Origin: Riptortus pedestris
Taxonomy: Eukaryota > Arthropoda > Insecta > Hemiptera > Alydidae
Reading direction: 5' to 3'
Assembly: GCA_019009955.1 (NCBI GenBank)
Contig: CM032232.1
Location: 49,192,501-49,256,500, forward strand
DNA length: 64,000 bases
The notes below the pieces were generated by a model that ran no database searches, had not been told where the DNA came from, and saw only the letters and a list, made by a program, of their open reading frames with translations. Positions within the stretch are counted from its first letter, which is position 1, and each line of letters opens with the position of its first letter. Positions 24,205 to 37,478 of this stretch are shown in pieces. The translations under genes and the position numbers were made by a program.

Positions 24205-25000
24205 CACTGTTCCTAATTGTGTAGAAAAGCTATAAAATTTAAGTTTCAAAAATTGACTATCAGATGAGGCGTACAGGTTTTAAACTCAGTCATATTTTAT
24301 TATGTGTTGGTATAAAATTAATGAAATTTATCATTTTCGTTAGTACACTAAAACTTGAAAGACATATTTATTCAAAAGAAAAATAAATGGTAGAGAGAAG
24401 AAAAAGTCAAGCCTAAGGCAATTGGAGGTAAAATACCAAGTAAAAGTAGAGAAGAGTGAAAAAAGGATGAAAGAAAATAATAGAGCAACTCGGACTAAAA
24501 CTCTCCGGAATATTGCCCTGCATATTTTAAAAGAACCACCGGCAAGAGAGAGGCATACAACATTTTATGTTCTCCATTCAAGTAGACAGTCAACAAGACC
24601 AAGCTAACACCTAATTAGATTACACTAGTACTCCCAAAGTATGTACTACGTAAGACACAAAAGATATTAGTAAATTTCCTACGCAAATCGTCCAAATACT
24701 ACTATGAAGATAGGTACATTTAAGAGAAAAAAAGAAAAAGAAAAGTAGGATTAGGTCAAATATTCAAATAAAATAAACGGCAACTCAGTAAACTCAGATT
24801 CCCCAAGGGTCAACTGTTACAAATATGATGAAATGTCTGGAAAAAAGTGTAGAAATATTAATGCTATAAAACAGAAAGAATGTTGAAATTTATTATTATT
24901 TATTAATTGTTTAGATAAACTAACTGATAATTATAACCGAAAGTAACCACCATTTCAAAATAAATAGATAACAATTAAAAACGGATATGAATTTTAAAAA
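24205..25000. other. Interval without recognised gene
   Basis: AT-rich. The 61-codon frame at 24422-24607 is lysine/arginine-rich with no domain and is probably chance. Confidence 0.5.
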
Positions 25001-25525
25001 AGTCCGTCACGCAGGAGCTGCGTAAACTAAGCAGATTTCCCATGTGAAATTTTACAATAGAGAAATCTGCATACTGGTAACACAATACCACCGTGATTAA
25101 ATACAAACGGTAATGAGAAATCTTTCAGTTAATTAAAATAAATTCCCAACTGAAACGGCTTCTGAATTTTAAGAATAATTTATATTTTAATAACTCAAAT
25201 TTTAGTAGTCCAAGAACTAAAGAAGGGGGGGGGGGGCGGATGAACAGAACGTATTTGCATAAATCTCACAAAGTAACGAAGGTAAGGTAAGGTTAGAAAC
25301 GACAGGTAAGGTTAGAAGAAGCTTCCACCTGAGCCGAGTACTGGCGGAAATGGCCGACCTAATCCGAACTATACCCGACAGACTTCATAAAAATGCAAAT
25401 ATCTCGGTTAATATTCAAGATAGAGAATAAATGTATATAACAATATTTAAGTATAGTACATTTAATTTGCAATAAGATTGGTTCTATACAATGTTTCGAT
25501 CCCTTAAGGGAAATTTGCTAAAATC
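25001..25525 (-). mobile_element. HINE-like element, internally deleted (copy H8)
   Basis: The 3' end lies at 25001, with stem-loop, subterminal motif and the same variable region as H4, including the poly-G run at about 25225 and the GGTAAGGTTAG block near 25290. The 5' end lies at 25502-25525 with the palindrome. The 5' block and the whole microsatellite slot are deleted. Confidence 0.8.
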
Positions 25526-26273
25526 TATATACATAAATTCAAAATTCACACACTCATGCTAAAGGATATGCAAAATGTCGTACGCATTCAGAAGCAGGCG
25601 TATAAGAGTTAAATTGAGTAAGTTAATTAAAGAGAAAAAATAGAACAAACATCCATTCAATATGCTTTTGTTAGAATTTTCAATCAAGCAGTATTACCAA
25701 ACAGAACATCCAATTTTCCCTTGTGATATAACTACAATGTAAAATGCAAAGAGCAGAAAATTCCATAGTAGGGCTAATAACATTGTTTGAAGCCTTATAT
25801 GTAGTTCAATTAAACCAATTTGATAAAACAGAGCTAACTCCAATTATTTCAGAACCTCCATGGCTAGAGCCATTTGGTTGAGGAAAATTAACAAATTGAA
25901 GGTCAAAGGAAAATTAAATCTAAATATGGCGTGTAGAAATTATTTGGTTATTTTTAAATAAAGTTATCTCTCCACATTAAACAATTTTATTAAGGGAAGA
26001 GTTGATGTTGCAATACCAACTGGAACGAATTTCTTTCAAACAGCATAAGTCATACCTTCCGAAAGGATTAGAAGCTCTAAAGATTGAAAACTAAAAAAAT
26101 ACTAAGCCAGAACAGTTAAAAAATAACTACAACCAGAACAAACACTTAGATTATTACATTTCCAACAAGTTTAAATAATGTATATTTTTTCATCCGCATC
26201 ATAATAACGGAAATATTCCAATTTGATTTGATTTTCAAGGGGGTTCACAAACATCGTTTGATTTTCAAAGGTA
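25526..26273. other. AT-rich interval without recognised gene
   Basis: Nothing recognised. Confidence 0.5.
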
Positions 26274-26412
26274 TATTTTAATTTACTGTTGAAAACTATA
26301 AACATACAAATATCTCGATACTTATTAGACGTAAAGACTTTATCCTCTACTGGTCCTATTTCAGCCGTTAACCAACTTGATATTTCATTTTACAGTAAAC
26401 GCTTAAATATGG
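26274..26412 (-). mobile_element. HINE-like element, central fragment (copy H9)
   Basis: On the minus strand it keeps the GTTAACGGCTGAAAT..GGACCAGT block joined by a deletion to the GAGATATTTG block of the family. Confidence 0.6.
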
Positions 26413-26439
26413 AGTATCATTACAGTCTATCAAAAATCC

Positions 26440-26780
26440 CCCCCCCCCGGCCTCATTTTTAGACCAATTTCAGGCAAAAACGACGTAAGCCGGCAATGGG
26501 TTTTGCCAATTTAATAACCCTGGCCACGCCTCCCCTCTGCATTCGCCGGTCTCTAGACCAACCAGCCTATTTACCGGCCCCGAGTGATGAGCCAGATTTC
26601 GCCGTTGTCTTAGTATTCCGTGTGCTCCTGATTCATTTTTTTTCGGTTTGATACAGGTATCTTCTCTCTCGTTCTTCGGGAATCTGCTACCCTTTTCGTT
26701 ACAAAGTTGTCTTCCCGGTTCAGTTAGACCCGCCACTTTCCAGCACTTGGTTCTCCGGCCTGATCATTTCGGCTAATTGG
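26440..26780. other. GC-rich patch of unknown nature
   Basis: About 340 bp of clearly higher GC follow a poly-C run. An 88-codon frame lies on the minus strand (26470-26736, MAGLTEPGRQLCNEKG..), with mixed, non-repetitive composition but no recognised domain. The patch may be a captured gene piece, a first exon/CpG-rich promoter or a transposon block. No copy elsewhere in the window helps decide. Confidence 0.25.
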
Positions 26781-28060
26781 TGAGATTTCCCTTATTTTCT
26801 TTGGATCTTGTCCCTCATACCTTTCCTTTCTCTTAGCCTTCAGTGCCGTATCAAGGGTGATTATTGCCATCTTTTATATTAGACGTGTATTTGTACAATG
26901 TCTATTTTCAGTCCTCCACTTCTCTAAGCTCACCAGGGCCTATTTTTTTTTTGTTTATCGTTTGGGATTCTTCTTATAACTTTATCCCAAATTAGGGCAT
27001 TTCTTAAAAATTCATAAGTACATCCTCCTTCGGGTGATATTTGTTAATGAATATTAAAAGCAAAGCTGTTGTTTGGAGAAAACAAAATATCCTCCTTTAA
27101 ACCATTGAAAAAAACAAAATTCCCATCATGAAAGAATTATAAATAATGCGAGGGAAGAGCTAAGAGCTGGTCGAAACAATTACGAAATGAGAAAAGTTTG
27201 AAGTTGCGAGAAGATAGAGCAGTAGTGACAAGACAACTGACAGAGAGCTTTTAGAGTAATTGATGAGTCCATCAGGAAAATCACTGCTAAAGGCAGCTGC
27301 CTATCTTACAGAGAGAATAGGAACCCTATTTACAATAGCAATTCCTCTGCAAAACGACACTTGTCAAGTGAAGAGAAATAGTTAATCGTCAATACAAAAA
27401 GTCCACCAAGCAGTGGCTCCGTAAACAAAACCAATTTCATACGAGCTGGAAAGCCACACAGATTATTTGATTCCTTCCATTATATAAATAACATCGTCGA
27501 GTCAATCTATTTACTTACAATTAGTAAAATCACCGAGCATGGATAACTTGAAATTGAGGGCGATGATAAGACGTTTAGAGATAACAGCTTAAGGTAATAA
27601 CACCTTGAGGAGGAGTAGAAGTATACCGATCGCTGAGAATGCATAAAATACAAGTAACTCCATTATGCCTCTTACAGGAGAATATATGAACAACAAACAG
27701 GTGTAGCACACTCAACAACAAACAAGATTGGCAATACAGCACATCTCAACTCTATTAAATTCATTCTCTATTCAAAGCTATTAAGGATAACCAAGATATT
27801 TTTTATTTTACTCATTTTACAATGCCTTGCTCTTCTTGGTGGGACTTAGGCCATGAAGGAACACGATCATTAGTTTTATCAGTCGACGTTTCAGACTAGA
27901 TCACGTTCCTACTCAATATTAAGTTTGATAATGATTAAATAAAAATTGAAAGTTAGCAAATACATAATTCACACATATACAAATATATTATATTTGAGCG
28001 AACTCCACATTTTATGAATGATTTTATATCATTTGTAGGTGATATGTCATGAAATGCATC

Positions 28061-28083
28061 TTTTTTTTTTTTTTTTTTTTTTT
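28061..28083. repeat. T23 homopolymer
   Basis: It could be the poly(A) tail of a minus-strand retroposon, but no duplicated flank was found. Confidence 0.8.
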
Positions 28084-28300
28084 AAAAAATTATTATTTAC
28101 TATTTTATATTTTTATTATTTATTTTATTTACGTATTGACTGGTTTTGTAAATTGTCAAAGATTTCAATTCTATTTTAAAACAAATTTAATATATATATA
28201 ATACATACTATCATTAAATAACTAGAATATACAGACGCGAGCGCTCTCAAACTCTTATAAAGGGGGTAATAACCCAAAAGATTCATACCCACAAAACAGT

Positions 28301-28321
28301 TAACCTAACCTAACCTAACCT
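28301..28321. repeat. Interstitial TTAGG telomere-type repeat
   Basis: Four tandem TAACC units, which are TTAGG on the minus strand, the ancestral arthropod telomere unit. Such short interstitial runs can arise by break repair or by chance. Confidence 0.6.
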
Positions 28322-29429
28322 AGCTGAATATGTTGTTACCAGTCCTATAACTCTTTGTAAAGGTTTCATTTCCAAATGAGGTCATACAAATTTCATACGT
28401 CAAAACTAACTTAACTATTAATTTGTCGCAATGTTTGGTATTCCACAAGTTTTAACATATCATGTAGGGAGAAGTGAAAGAAAATATTTTAAAAATACAA
28501 ATACTTTTCAAAATATTTTTAAATAATATATATGATTAAATTAGTTATAACTCCAATTTTTTCATTGAATAAATGATTCCATCCATTCCATCAAGCGACA
28601 TATAGCAATTCTCGCTATATTTATTTTTAAAAAATGGGAAGGCGAGAGAGAGACAACGAGGGATTCCAGTAGTAGTAATAAAAGAAATGAAATAAAATAT
28701 TTGAACAATGGAGCCTCGTTCGTTAAATTAAAACGAATACCTTTTACAATCACAAGTACATATGTATATTCGTATTAAAATATATAAAAATACACCCTGC
28801 ACTATGTATATATAAAGAAAAGATCAATGCGAGGATTTTATTGACATACTCCAACTAAAATTGGTTTGATTTAATAAAAAATGGCAGGCCCCAAGTTGTA
28901 TTGTACAGGAGCAATAAATAAAACGCACTCATTGTTTTAACTCAGCACGCAGACATTTAAAAAAATTAAACTTCAATTTTCAAACATTATTATGAAAAAT
29001 ATGATACAATATTCTAATTCGTAGCAATTACAGTACACACATAATCTAATCAGTGATGTCAACATTAACTCATCTCCCCACTCGACAAATAGACAGAGAG
29101 GTGTTCATAGTTTGTTTTACCAACTTAAGTTCTACCTCTAATATCAAGAACTGGCAGATAGTTGGGAGCCATCTTCTGAGAACGCTGCCATAAAGTACAG
29201 ACTGGACAGGTTACAAGCACGGTAACGATTTCGCTTGAGCTAAAAAAGCAAAGGTCCCAGGTAAGGAACCCTCGGCCTTAAAGGACCTGCTCCTAACGTC
29301 ACTAACAGTAGGTTTACAGGAAATCCCGTCTGGCATGAGAGACCAACGCTCTAAATTTCCTAGGAACAGGTACAATCGTACTAAAATCACTCTTTTTATT
29401 TAAAACAAACGTAGATTTGCAGATCAGGG

Positions 29430-30480
29430 TCTCGTTACTCTTTCGGAAGCTCTGAATCTATCTCGGTATGTAGGTACACCTTTCGGAAGCTTGGCATCTA
29501 TCTCGGAACCTCGTCGCATTTCTCAGTATCTCGGTACCCCTCTCAGAAGCACGGTACCTATCTCGGAACCTCGTCACATTTCTCAGTATCTCGGTACCTC
29601 TATCAGAAGCAGGATATCTATCTCGATACCTGTCTCAGTACCTCGGTACTCCTTTCAAAAGCACGGTACCTATCCCGGAACCTCAAAACATTTCTCAGTA
29701 TATCGGTACCCCTTTTGGTACCTAGCTAGGTGTCTATCTCGAATCCTTTCAGGATCTCTGTACCCCTCTCAGAAGCACGGAACCTATCTCAGAACCTCGT
29801 CACATTTCTCAGTATCTCGGTACTCCTTTCAGAAACACGTTACCTATCTTGGAACCTCGTCACATTTCTCAGAATCTCGGTACCCCTCTCAGAAACATGG
29901 TGCCTATCTCGGAACCTCGTCACATTTCTCAGTATCTCGGTACCTCTCTCAGAAGCACGGTACCTAGGTCGGAACCTCGTCACATTTCTCAGTATCTCGG
30001 TACCCCTCTCAGAAGCACGGTACCTATCTCGGAACCTCGTCACATTTCTCAGTATCTCAGTACCCCTCTCAGAAGCACGGTACCTATCTCGGAACCTCGT
30101 CACATTTCTCAGTATCTCGGTACCCCTCTCAGAAGCACGATATCTATCTCGGAACCTCGTCACATTTCTCAGTGTCGCGGTACCTCTTTCAGAAGCACGA
30201 TATCTATCTCGATACCTGTCTCAGTACCTCGGTACCCCTCTCAGTACCTCGGTACCTATCTCGGAACCTCGTCACATTTCTGAGTATCTCGGTCATTTCT
30301 CAGTATCTCGGTACCTCTATCAGAAGCACGATATCTATCTCGATGCCTATCTCAGTACCTCGGTACCTATCTCGGAACCTCGTCACATTTCTGAGTATCT
30401 CGGTACCTCTTTCAGAAGCACGGTACCTATCTCGGAACCTCGGTGTCCATCTTGGAAGATTTCACCCTCGAAAAAGGTAC
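29430..30480. repeat. 60-bp minisatellite array
   Basis: Seven units of exactly 60 bp lie in phase from 29761 to 30180, flanked by shortened and rearranged units to about 29430 and 30480. Each unit has two GGTACC sites, or near matches, and is itself built from roughly 10-bp repeats such as TCTCGGTACC. Because 60 is divisible by three and the unit has few stops, long frames exist in several registers on both strands (for example 29491-29967 and 29730-30539 on plus, 29840-30163 on minus). They predict mutually incompatible repeat proteins and are treated as non-coding. Confidence 0.95.
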
Positions 30481-33400
30481 TTAGGTCGAAAAAAGTAAAC
30501 ATGTCAAATAAATGTTACAACGGTTCTTGCATTCAGTAAAGAAAATTACGCACATGATTTCTAAGGTAACGTCAATAAGGAGATAAAGTAAGTATGAGTC
30601 AATTAAGAGTTAACAAGAATAATACAATCTTAATTCGCCATTTCTGTTTTTAAATTACTACACTTTATGCAAGTAGAACTGCTTGTAACAATATGTGCAG
30701 ATAACAACACAAACAGACTTTTCAAAAGAGACCACATTTTTATCCACTATAAGGAAACTCTTCTTCTAAAAGAGATTCTTAAGAAATGCCAAAGACATGC
30801 ATACTGTTTCAAACATCAAAGAAAAGATTATAGAAGGCCAGACGCTTTGAAACCATTTTTCTAGGAATTTTCTTTCATAACAGTCATATACCAAAACCAT
30901 TTACAACGACTACCTAAAATACTCAGAAGGGATGAAGAGAAGTAAAAGATTTATTACTAAATGGGCGATTTCATGCCACTCATTTATTCATACACTCTTG
31001 AAATGGAAAACTGGAAAGGGAAAACTCCATTTTACACGAAGAATAAGGAAATACACGGAGAAAATCCTATGTCATTTAATAGTATAACTTAAACAATTTA
31101 TCTTTCTGAATAATGTAAAACAAGAGCTGAGGCTAAGGCAGATGCTTCCGGCAGAATCCATTTATTATAATAAGCCCTTAAAATACAAAACAGCCCTGAG
31201 AATATAATACGAGAAGACATAAAAATTATACCGAAGCCAATGTGGGCCAAGGCTGGTACTTCATTAATGAAAAACCTTCCCCTAAAATGGAAATATATTC
31301 ATAATGACGGCCCTTAAAACCACTAGAAAATTATTTTTCAGGGGAAAACTTTTTTAAAATGAAAAATCACGCTCTATAAAATACAAAAAAAAAATACATT
31401 TTTAACTACTGATTAAAATATCTAAAGTTTCTAGGCAAAAAATTGGGGTGCAAATGTCTCTCAGAAACCCCTTACCCTTTTTATTCTCCTCATAGGCAAT
31501 TTTTCCTACAACCCAATTCATTTCTTCATCAACTTCCACCCCCCCCCAACCACCCCATACAATTTAGCACCCCCGCAGGTTTAGCTACGGTTTTTATATT
31601 TTATAATATATTTTTATGAATGTCCTTTCCGCATTTCTTTATGTAAATTTCTTAGTCAACAGGGCATTTTATATTATTTCCCGTTGTTTATTTTATTTTC
31701 TTTATTGGATATTTTATGTATAATATTTCCACCATATTATCATTTGTCATTTTCTTTTAATTTATTACAGTTTCTATAAGCCTACCTAATTACGCAGTAG
31801 GCAGTACACGATTTATTAGATACCTGACTGCAACTTCATGGGAAATTTTACAACTTCTAAGTCAACAATGGTCTTGGATCATGGGTTCAGCGATTTCTCC
31901 CCTCGTGGAATTCATATGAATTTATTTGAATATGAGCAAAAAAGCGTTACTTGAAAGTGTACGGTTTAATATAAGGAATGTTCATGATTGCTTACGGGTA
32001 TCATGTGTTCTGAGGGTCAAGGTTTGCCCTGCATAATTCGACAAGATGTTAAATCAATGTAAAGATTACATTAAGTTAACCATGGAGATGGAATTCAATG
32101 TGGCATTCAATTTCCTTGAATTGAGTACTGAACATTTCAATAGTAAAGAAAGCCAACTACCACACACAATGGCATAGACTTTCATTCTTTTAAACACCAA
32201 AAATCAAAGTTACTCCCCTATCATTTTTTTACATTGATAAGCTAATATACTTTATTGATATGCATCATACTATCTATGTCTGAATAATACTGCCGGAGAG
32301 CACTAAACAATATTATACAATACAATGAGCAAAACAAAAGATTTGTAGAATACTTATAACGTATAATAGGATGACACTAGGAAATGCATTTACTAAACGT
32401 GAAACAGATGGTGCACTACCTTACCTTGGAAATATTTCTGGAAATATTGAATATTGAATTCCAATGACACTGGACCAATAGAATCTGTGTGAGCCAGTAT
32501 GTTGGATTCTTCGAAGGATCGCACTTCCAAGGAAGCATAGGTCGGGGTTTATAAACTCATATTAGCAAAATGACACTGAATATAAGTAAGTCGTCTAGGT
32601 AGGCTCTATTAGGTAAGAAACACATGGGAAAATGATAATTGACATTATAGGGAATTGAGAGAGACGTTAGAATTGAAGATGTTTTAAATATGGCGATAAG
32701 GAAAGCCAAAAGTGGAGGAGGCTGGTAAAAGCGGATAAATATCTTTAAGGTCAGTAAAATTGACTGGATGATGAAGAAGAAAAGAAAAAAAAAACTCAAA
32801 AACAACTTCTTTACTTAATACACATCTCTTACAGATCATTTTCAAGGAAGGTGAAGTGGTGGAAGCCCTATGCCTATTCCTTCAACATTGTAGCCTAGCC
32901 AACATTTCGACGACAATATTTTCACAATACATCGCTCCAACCTCTAGAAATCATACGTAAGATAGCTGCAATAATCAAGGTATTTTATTTTCATCGTGGG
33001 AGACACTTTTTATAATTCCTAGCTCTTTCAAAGGACATACTTCACTTATGCAATACGTCATTATCAACATGGAAGAAATACCACGACTTACACAACTCAG
33101 TGTTTAGCAGTCATCACCGAAACAATGTACTGAAACACCTTAAAAAATTCAGAATCTTCAACCAATTATTTACTTTCGATCAATTTATAATTTATTGTTT
33201 TTAAAATATGAATATATTTTTAATTTATCTAAGTTTTTTTAAAAAGATGGTTGGTGATAACATGTCTTGGAAATGACTCCAAACGACATAATTACTTATG
33301 AATATGTTAAGTGTTAAGGAACGAATTAGTAATGATTAAGTTTAAAAATTTAAGAAAAAACTAATGCTGTAGCTTATTCTCTCAAAGTTATATACCTTAT

Positions 33401-34514
33401 TCTGAATTACATTTCTTAGTCCAATTTCTAGCAGAAATTCTCACTCTATTAAATGGAATGGAAGTAGTATTAAAATTAAATGAATTAATTACCATTCTAA
33501 CACTTATATGTTATAAGTCTCTAGATATTATAAGGCTAAATTATGGAGTATAAAATCGGCATTCCAACCAGAAAGCAATCATCAGTGAATGATATTATTT
33601 CTGTTACTTGGAATGCGCAAAATAAAATTTATGAGTCAACTTCACCAAATTAATAAATATCTTAATTGTTAAGCATTAGCCGATAAGCTTAGTTGTCTTT
33701 AAAGCCTATGCGTGGTGTATTTAAGAGAAGATTTCCACAGAAACTGGCAACGTAAGCAGTAATACGAGGGATGCCAGGATTTTATCGTTCTATCCGCAAG
33801 AGACTATCTAACAATAAAACACACAAAGAAGAGTAAAGAGAATTCAAATCCTCTAGATCCCAGATTTGTTATAAGCCCATACCATCATAGCTGTTTTTTA
33901 GGAAATATGATTACTTTAAATTGGGTTGTTAAATAAATCCGTAAACTGCTTATAAAGGGCTAAATAAAATCTAATTCCAATTCAAGAACATAAGAATAAT
34001 CCAAATAATCTTCTCAAATGCACAAAAGAGACCTAGATAAATAATAAAATGGAGGAATTAATTTAATTAATTCTACCAATAAAAATAAAGAGATCTCATT
34101 GCAAAGCAATGCTTGAGAAGGAATTTCATTTCTGTAAACAGGCTTTAAACTAGCTTTATAATAAATGTTGTTACCCAGGTTTTATGTTACAGTAAGAAAA
34201 CTCTTAAACGAAGGGAGGAAAATGGAATTAATTTATTGTGACTGAAATGGGAGATAATAAAATAGAATCATATGGCCTCATCCATGGAAGCACCTTTCAG
34301 TAAGAAACTTTAATCAACATCACAGAGGAAAGTTTTACAACATTATGGATTATACATTAAAAATTAGAAAAATAATCATCTGCGTCTAAGCATTTTTGTA
34401 AAGTTTGTAATCTGTGGTATATTAGTTTTAAGTCCCTAATTTATTTACGCAATAAGTATTGTAAATTGTTATTACACATATTTGGCTTAGTTAATGTTGG
34501 ACACACTGTCCCAG
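30481..34514. other. AT-rich interval without recognised gene
   Basis: No gene or classifiable transposon was seen. Short homopolymers (poly-C near 31542, poly-A near 31385 and 32785) are the only notable structures. Confidence 0.5.
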
Positions 34515-34612
34515 CGATCTACATACATCATCGAAGGTCATTAGGTACTTAAACAATAACCGCTTCATAACTCTAGCCTCAATAGCTAATTTTCTTAATG
34601 GAAATCTACAAA
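34515..34612 (-). mobile_element. HINE-like element, 5' terminal fragment (weak)
   Basis: The piece CCTCAATAGCTAATTTTC near 34578 and the preceding bases follow the minus-strand 5' end of the family with many substitutions. Confidence 0.4.
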
Positions 34613-36605
34613 GCATCCATCAATGAACCACCATTAAAACTGAAACTGCTCAGTTATTGACAACATGGATATAGACGTGGGCGTCTGCGAGCTACGAGAT
34701 AGATTTTCTAATTTCTCATCTGCCATCGAAGTTATCATGCTTACTACGCTCCAAACAATTCTCGGATTCGGCAGATCAGACAGTTAAAACAAACAACAAA
34801 CTATGTAAATGAAAGAATTCGAGGGAGAAAACACTAAAATCAATTTTAAATACATAGACTCTTCATAGCATTTCCTAGTGTAACTTCAGTTTATAGAGCA
34901 GTAACTTAAGTCTTTGAAAATTTATAAACAGCCACAGTGACTTGTGTTTAGAAAAGTCAAAATAAAGTACTTACGGTGGACATTGACATAAGGATTTCAT
35001 TACAATGATGTATTTTCCTACTACTGGAATTAGAATGGGATCACATAATAATCATCATTCTTACAAAGAATGATCCATGCATAGAACACACGCATATTCT
35101 TCTGGAATTCCAGAAATAATCTCTCTGATGAAAGAAATTTGTAATTAATTTCACCAAACATTTAATGAAAATTGCTCAAAACTCTTAGTGATGAATTCTC
35201 AAATAAAAAAGAGGAAATAGTATCGACGAAAGGGAAATAAACAAACCTTAGCCTTTTAAAAGTACAAGTTATATATCAGAACATTCTTTATTTGGTTTAA
35301 AGAGGCAGAAAACAAAAAGTAAAAGAAATGTTCGCCAAAACAAAGAGTCAAAGCAATTTCCGTTAATTTACAAAAGTAAGAACAGTGAAGTCCGCCTAAT
35401 CATTTCAGTAAACTATTTTGAATATTGACATGAATATTATTTACAAAGGCCTTAATTTGGTATTAGGATTTGAGGTTGACGATTCACTTTTACAGAAAGC
35501 TACAAGAGAAGAGGATTACAAGGACATAAATCGGTTTCCTTAAACCTTCTAAATTAAATTAACCAACAATAACGGAATCAGAGGGGGAGGGGGAGTTATT
35601 GGAATCAATTACAAGGTATAGTATCAAGTCAAATACTATCCGAATAATCAAATAATTTAATTATTTCATAATTAATTTTATTCAAATACTATTTCTATAA
35701 GTAAGTAACGATATGCATAACTAGAAAGCATACAACTCATTGGTTTCAACAGATCATGTTTCACGGTTAGAAAATCAACGAAAATAATTTCATTGAAGAA
35801 GAAACTGCAACTGCCTGAAGCAACTGGGGGCACCCATAATTGAGAAAGAGTGATAAAGTTTCCAAGGTAACCAAAGAGGTTCACCTTTTGAAAAGCCATA
35901 ACTCAGACAAAGAAATGAGCCCTGGAATACGGAAGATTAAGCAAGCCATAAACTAAATTAACTAACTTATTACTCCTTTGAAAGTTCTAAATTATTCTCA
36001 GCAAAAACTTCCAAGATAGAAGCAAATTTACAGCACAAGCATTAGTACAATGCCCTGGAGGGGGATAAGCTTTGACAACAATAATCCACCTTGCTAATTT
36101 AGTTAAAAAGCCATTTTCGAACTATAAACAAATAATCAACGATGCACACAAAATGTCAGAAAATAGAAGAAAAGAATTCCTGGGAAAATGTCTTTCAGGT
36201 TTACAAGCGTAGCGGACTGGGAATAAAAAAAACAACTGAATAATAATTTGGAAACATAATGAACACATGAATGTTTTTTGATAACACTAATTATTAACTA
36301 TGATATTGATGAATTTATATTTAAATGTTCGTTCTCTTACCTAGCACAATAGATATCAGGCTGACATGAAGCCAGAACTAATTAATAAAATATAGGACAA
36401 GTATAGTCTCCTAATGCACTCAAGATGGAGAGCCCTCAGATTAGGCAAAGGGGTCGAATTTTAATGTGAAGTATTACAAATTTTTATTCTAAAAACGCAT
36501 TTATATATATTATATTAAAGGGACTCAGATTAGCCATATAATTTAAGCCGCTGGTATTAATGCTCATGGAAAAGATTCCCTCGCAGCCATAGGAAATTTC
36601 TGAAC
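34613..36605. other. AT-rich interval without recognised gene
   Basis: Nothing recognised. The 73-codon minus frame at 35678-35899 has no domain. Confidence 0.5.
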
Positions 36606-36819
36606 CGACGGACAGTGGTTCAGATTCCCCTATCGAGGTGCAAAAAACCGACTATTTTATTTCTGAACCAACTTTATTTTCTTTGTTTCTACATTAATCC
36701 TGAACCTTGAAAATATAGTTGAATCATAAATAAGTTAAAGTTTTTGGGAGCTACATTAATTCAAATTTGCAACTTTCCAACATCCCGGTCCTGACATCAA
36801 CAATCATATCACACGACCG

Positions 36820-36822
<3 letters not shown>

Positions 36823-36893
<71 letters not shown>
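36823..36893. repeat. Compound (TA)n(GT)n microsatellite
   Basis: Lies within the Transib-like element, about 210 bp from its left end. Confidence 0.95.
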
Positions 36894-37270
36894 ATGAATC
36901 AGATTTTTAGGATGCCTGCTCTTTGTCCATGGGGTTAAGACCTTGCTTCTAACTTGAAATGCGCCGTTCTACTTCCGTCACATATAATACATTTTTATGA
37001 ATATGTAATATGAATATAAGTCAATTAAAATATATTGTTTATCTATTTATTGTCACAGTGAACATTTTTATTTTATATATTTAATGACTTTTGTTTTTTT
37101 TATTATTTATATGAATTGTAATATATATTTGTAAATTATTTTTAAAAAATTAAGGAATCAAAAATGCCCTAGTGATGACTTATGAAATTATTTTCTATGA
37201 GTAATTCTAAAGACTACTGAATGATTTTTTTTTAATTACTATTTAAATTTCGCTGAAACATTTTGATCTA

Positions 37271-37478
37271 AACTGCTCAAAAATGAATAGGGATATTGGC
37301 TGTTTGTGGTAAGTATGGGGCCTAGCATATTTTTTTTTCCTATTATAAATATCATTAATATTTATTAGAAATTATTGTCTTTTTCCCCCATAAAAAAGAA
37401 ATTTAATTAAGATCGATTTAATTAAAATTAATAGGATAAGAAAAAATAACCAATATCCCTATTCATTTTTGAACAGTA
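37271..37478. mobile_element. 208-bp MITE with TA target duplication, inside Transib-like element
   Basis: Inverted repeats of 28 bp (37272-37299 and 37450-37477) differ at only one position and begin ACTGYTCAAAAATGAATAGG. TA flanks both sides (37269-37270 and 37479-37480). End sequence, size and TA target suggest a Tc1/mariner-derived MITE. No other copy was noticed in this window. The near-identity of the arms suggests a fairly recent insertion. Confidence 0.85.

Larger units (their letters stand above)
26781..29429. other. AT-rich interval with poly-T and telomere-like run
   Basis: No gene was recognised. It contains a T23 tract and a short telomere-type repeat, listed separately. About 29160-29400 is GC-richer but unclassified. 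Confidence 0.5.

Noticed and set aside
29761..30180. Regularly spaced repeat considered as a CRISPR array
   Set aside because: The repeats are directly adjacent with no unique spacers, and the sequence is clearly eukaryotic.
29491..30539. Overlapping frames up to 269 codons encoding Ser/Arg/Leu-rich repeats
   Set aside because: They are produced by a 60-bp tandem repeat that lacks stops in several registers on both strands.
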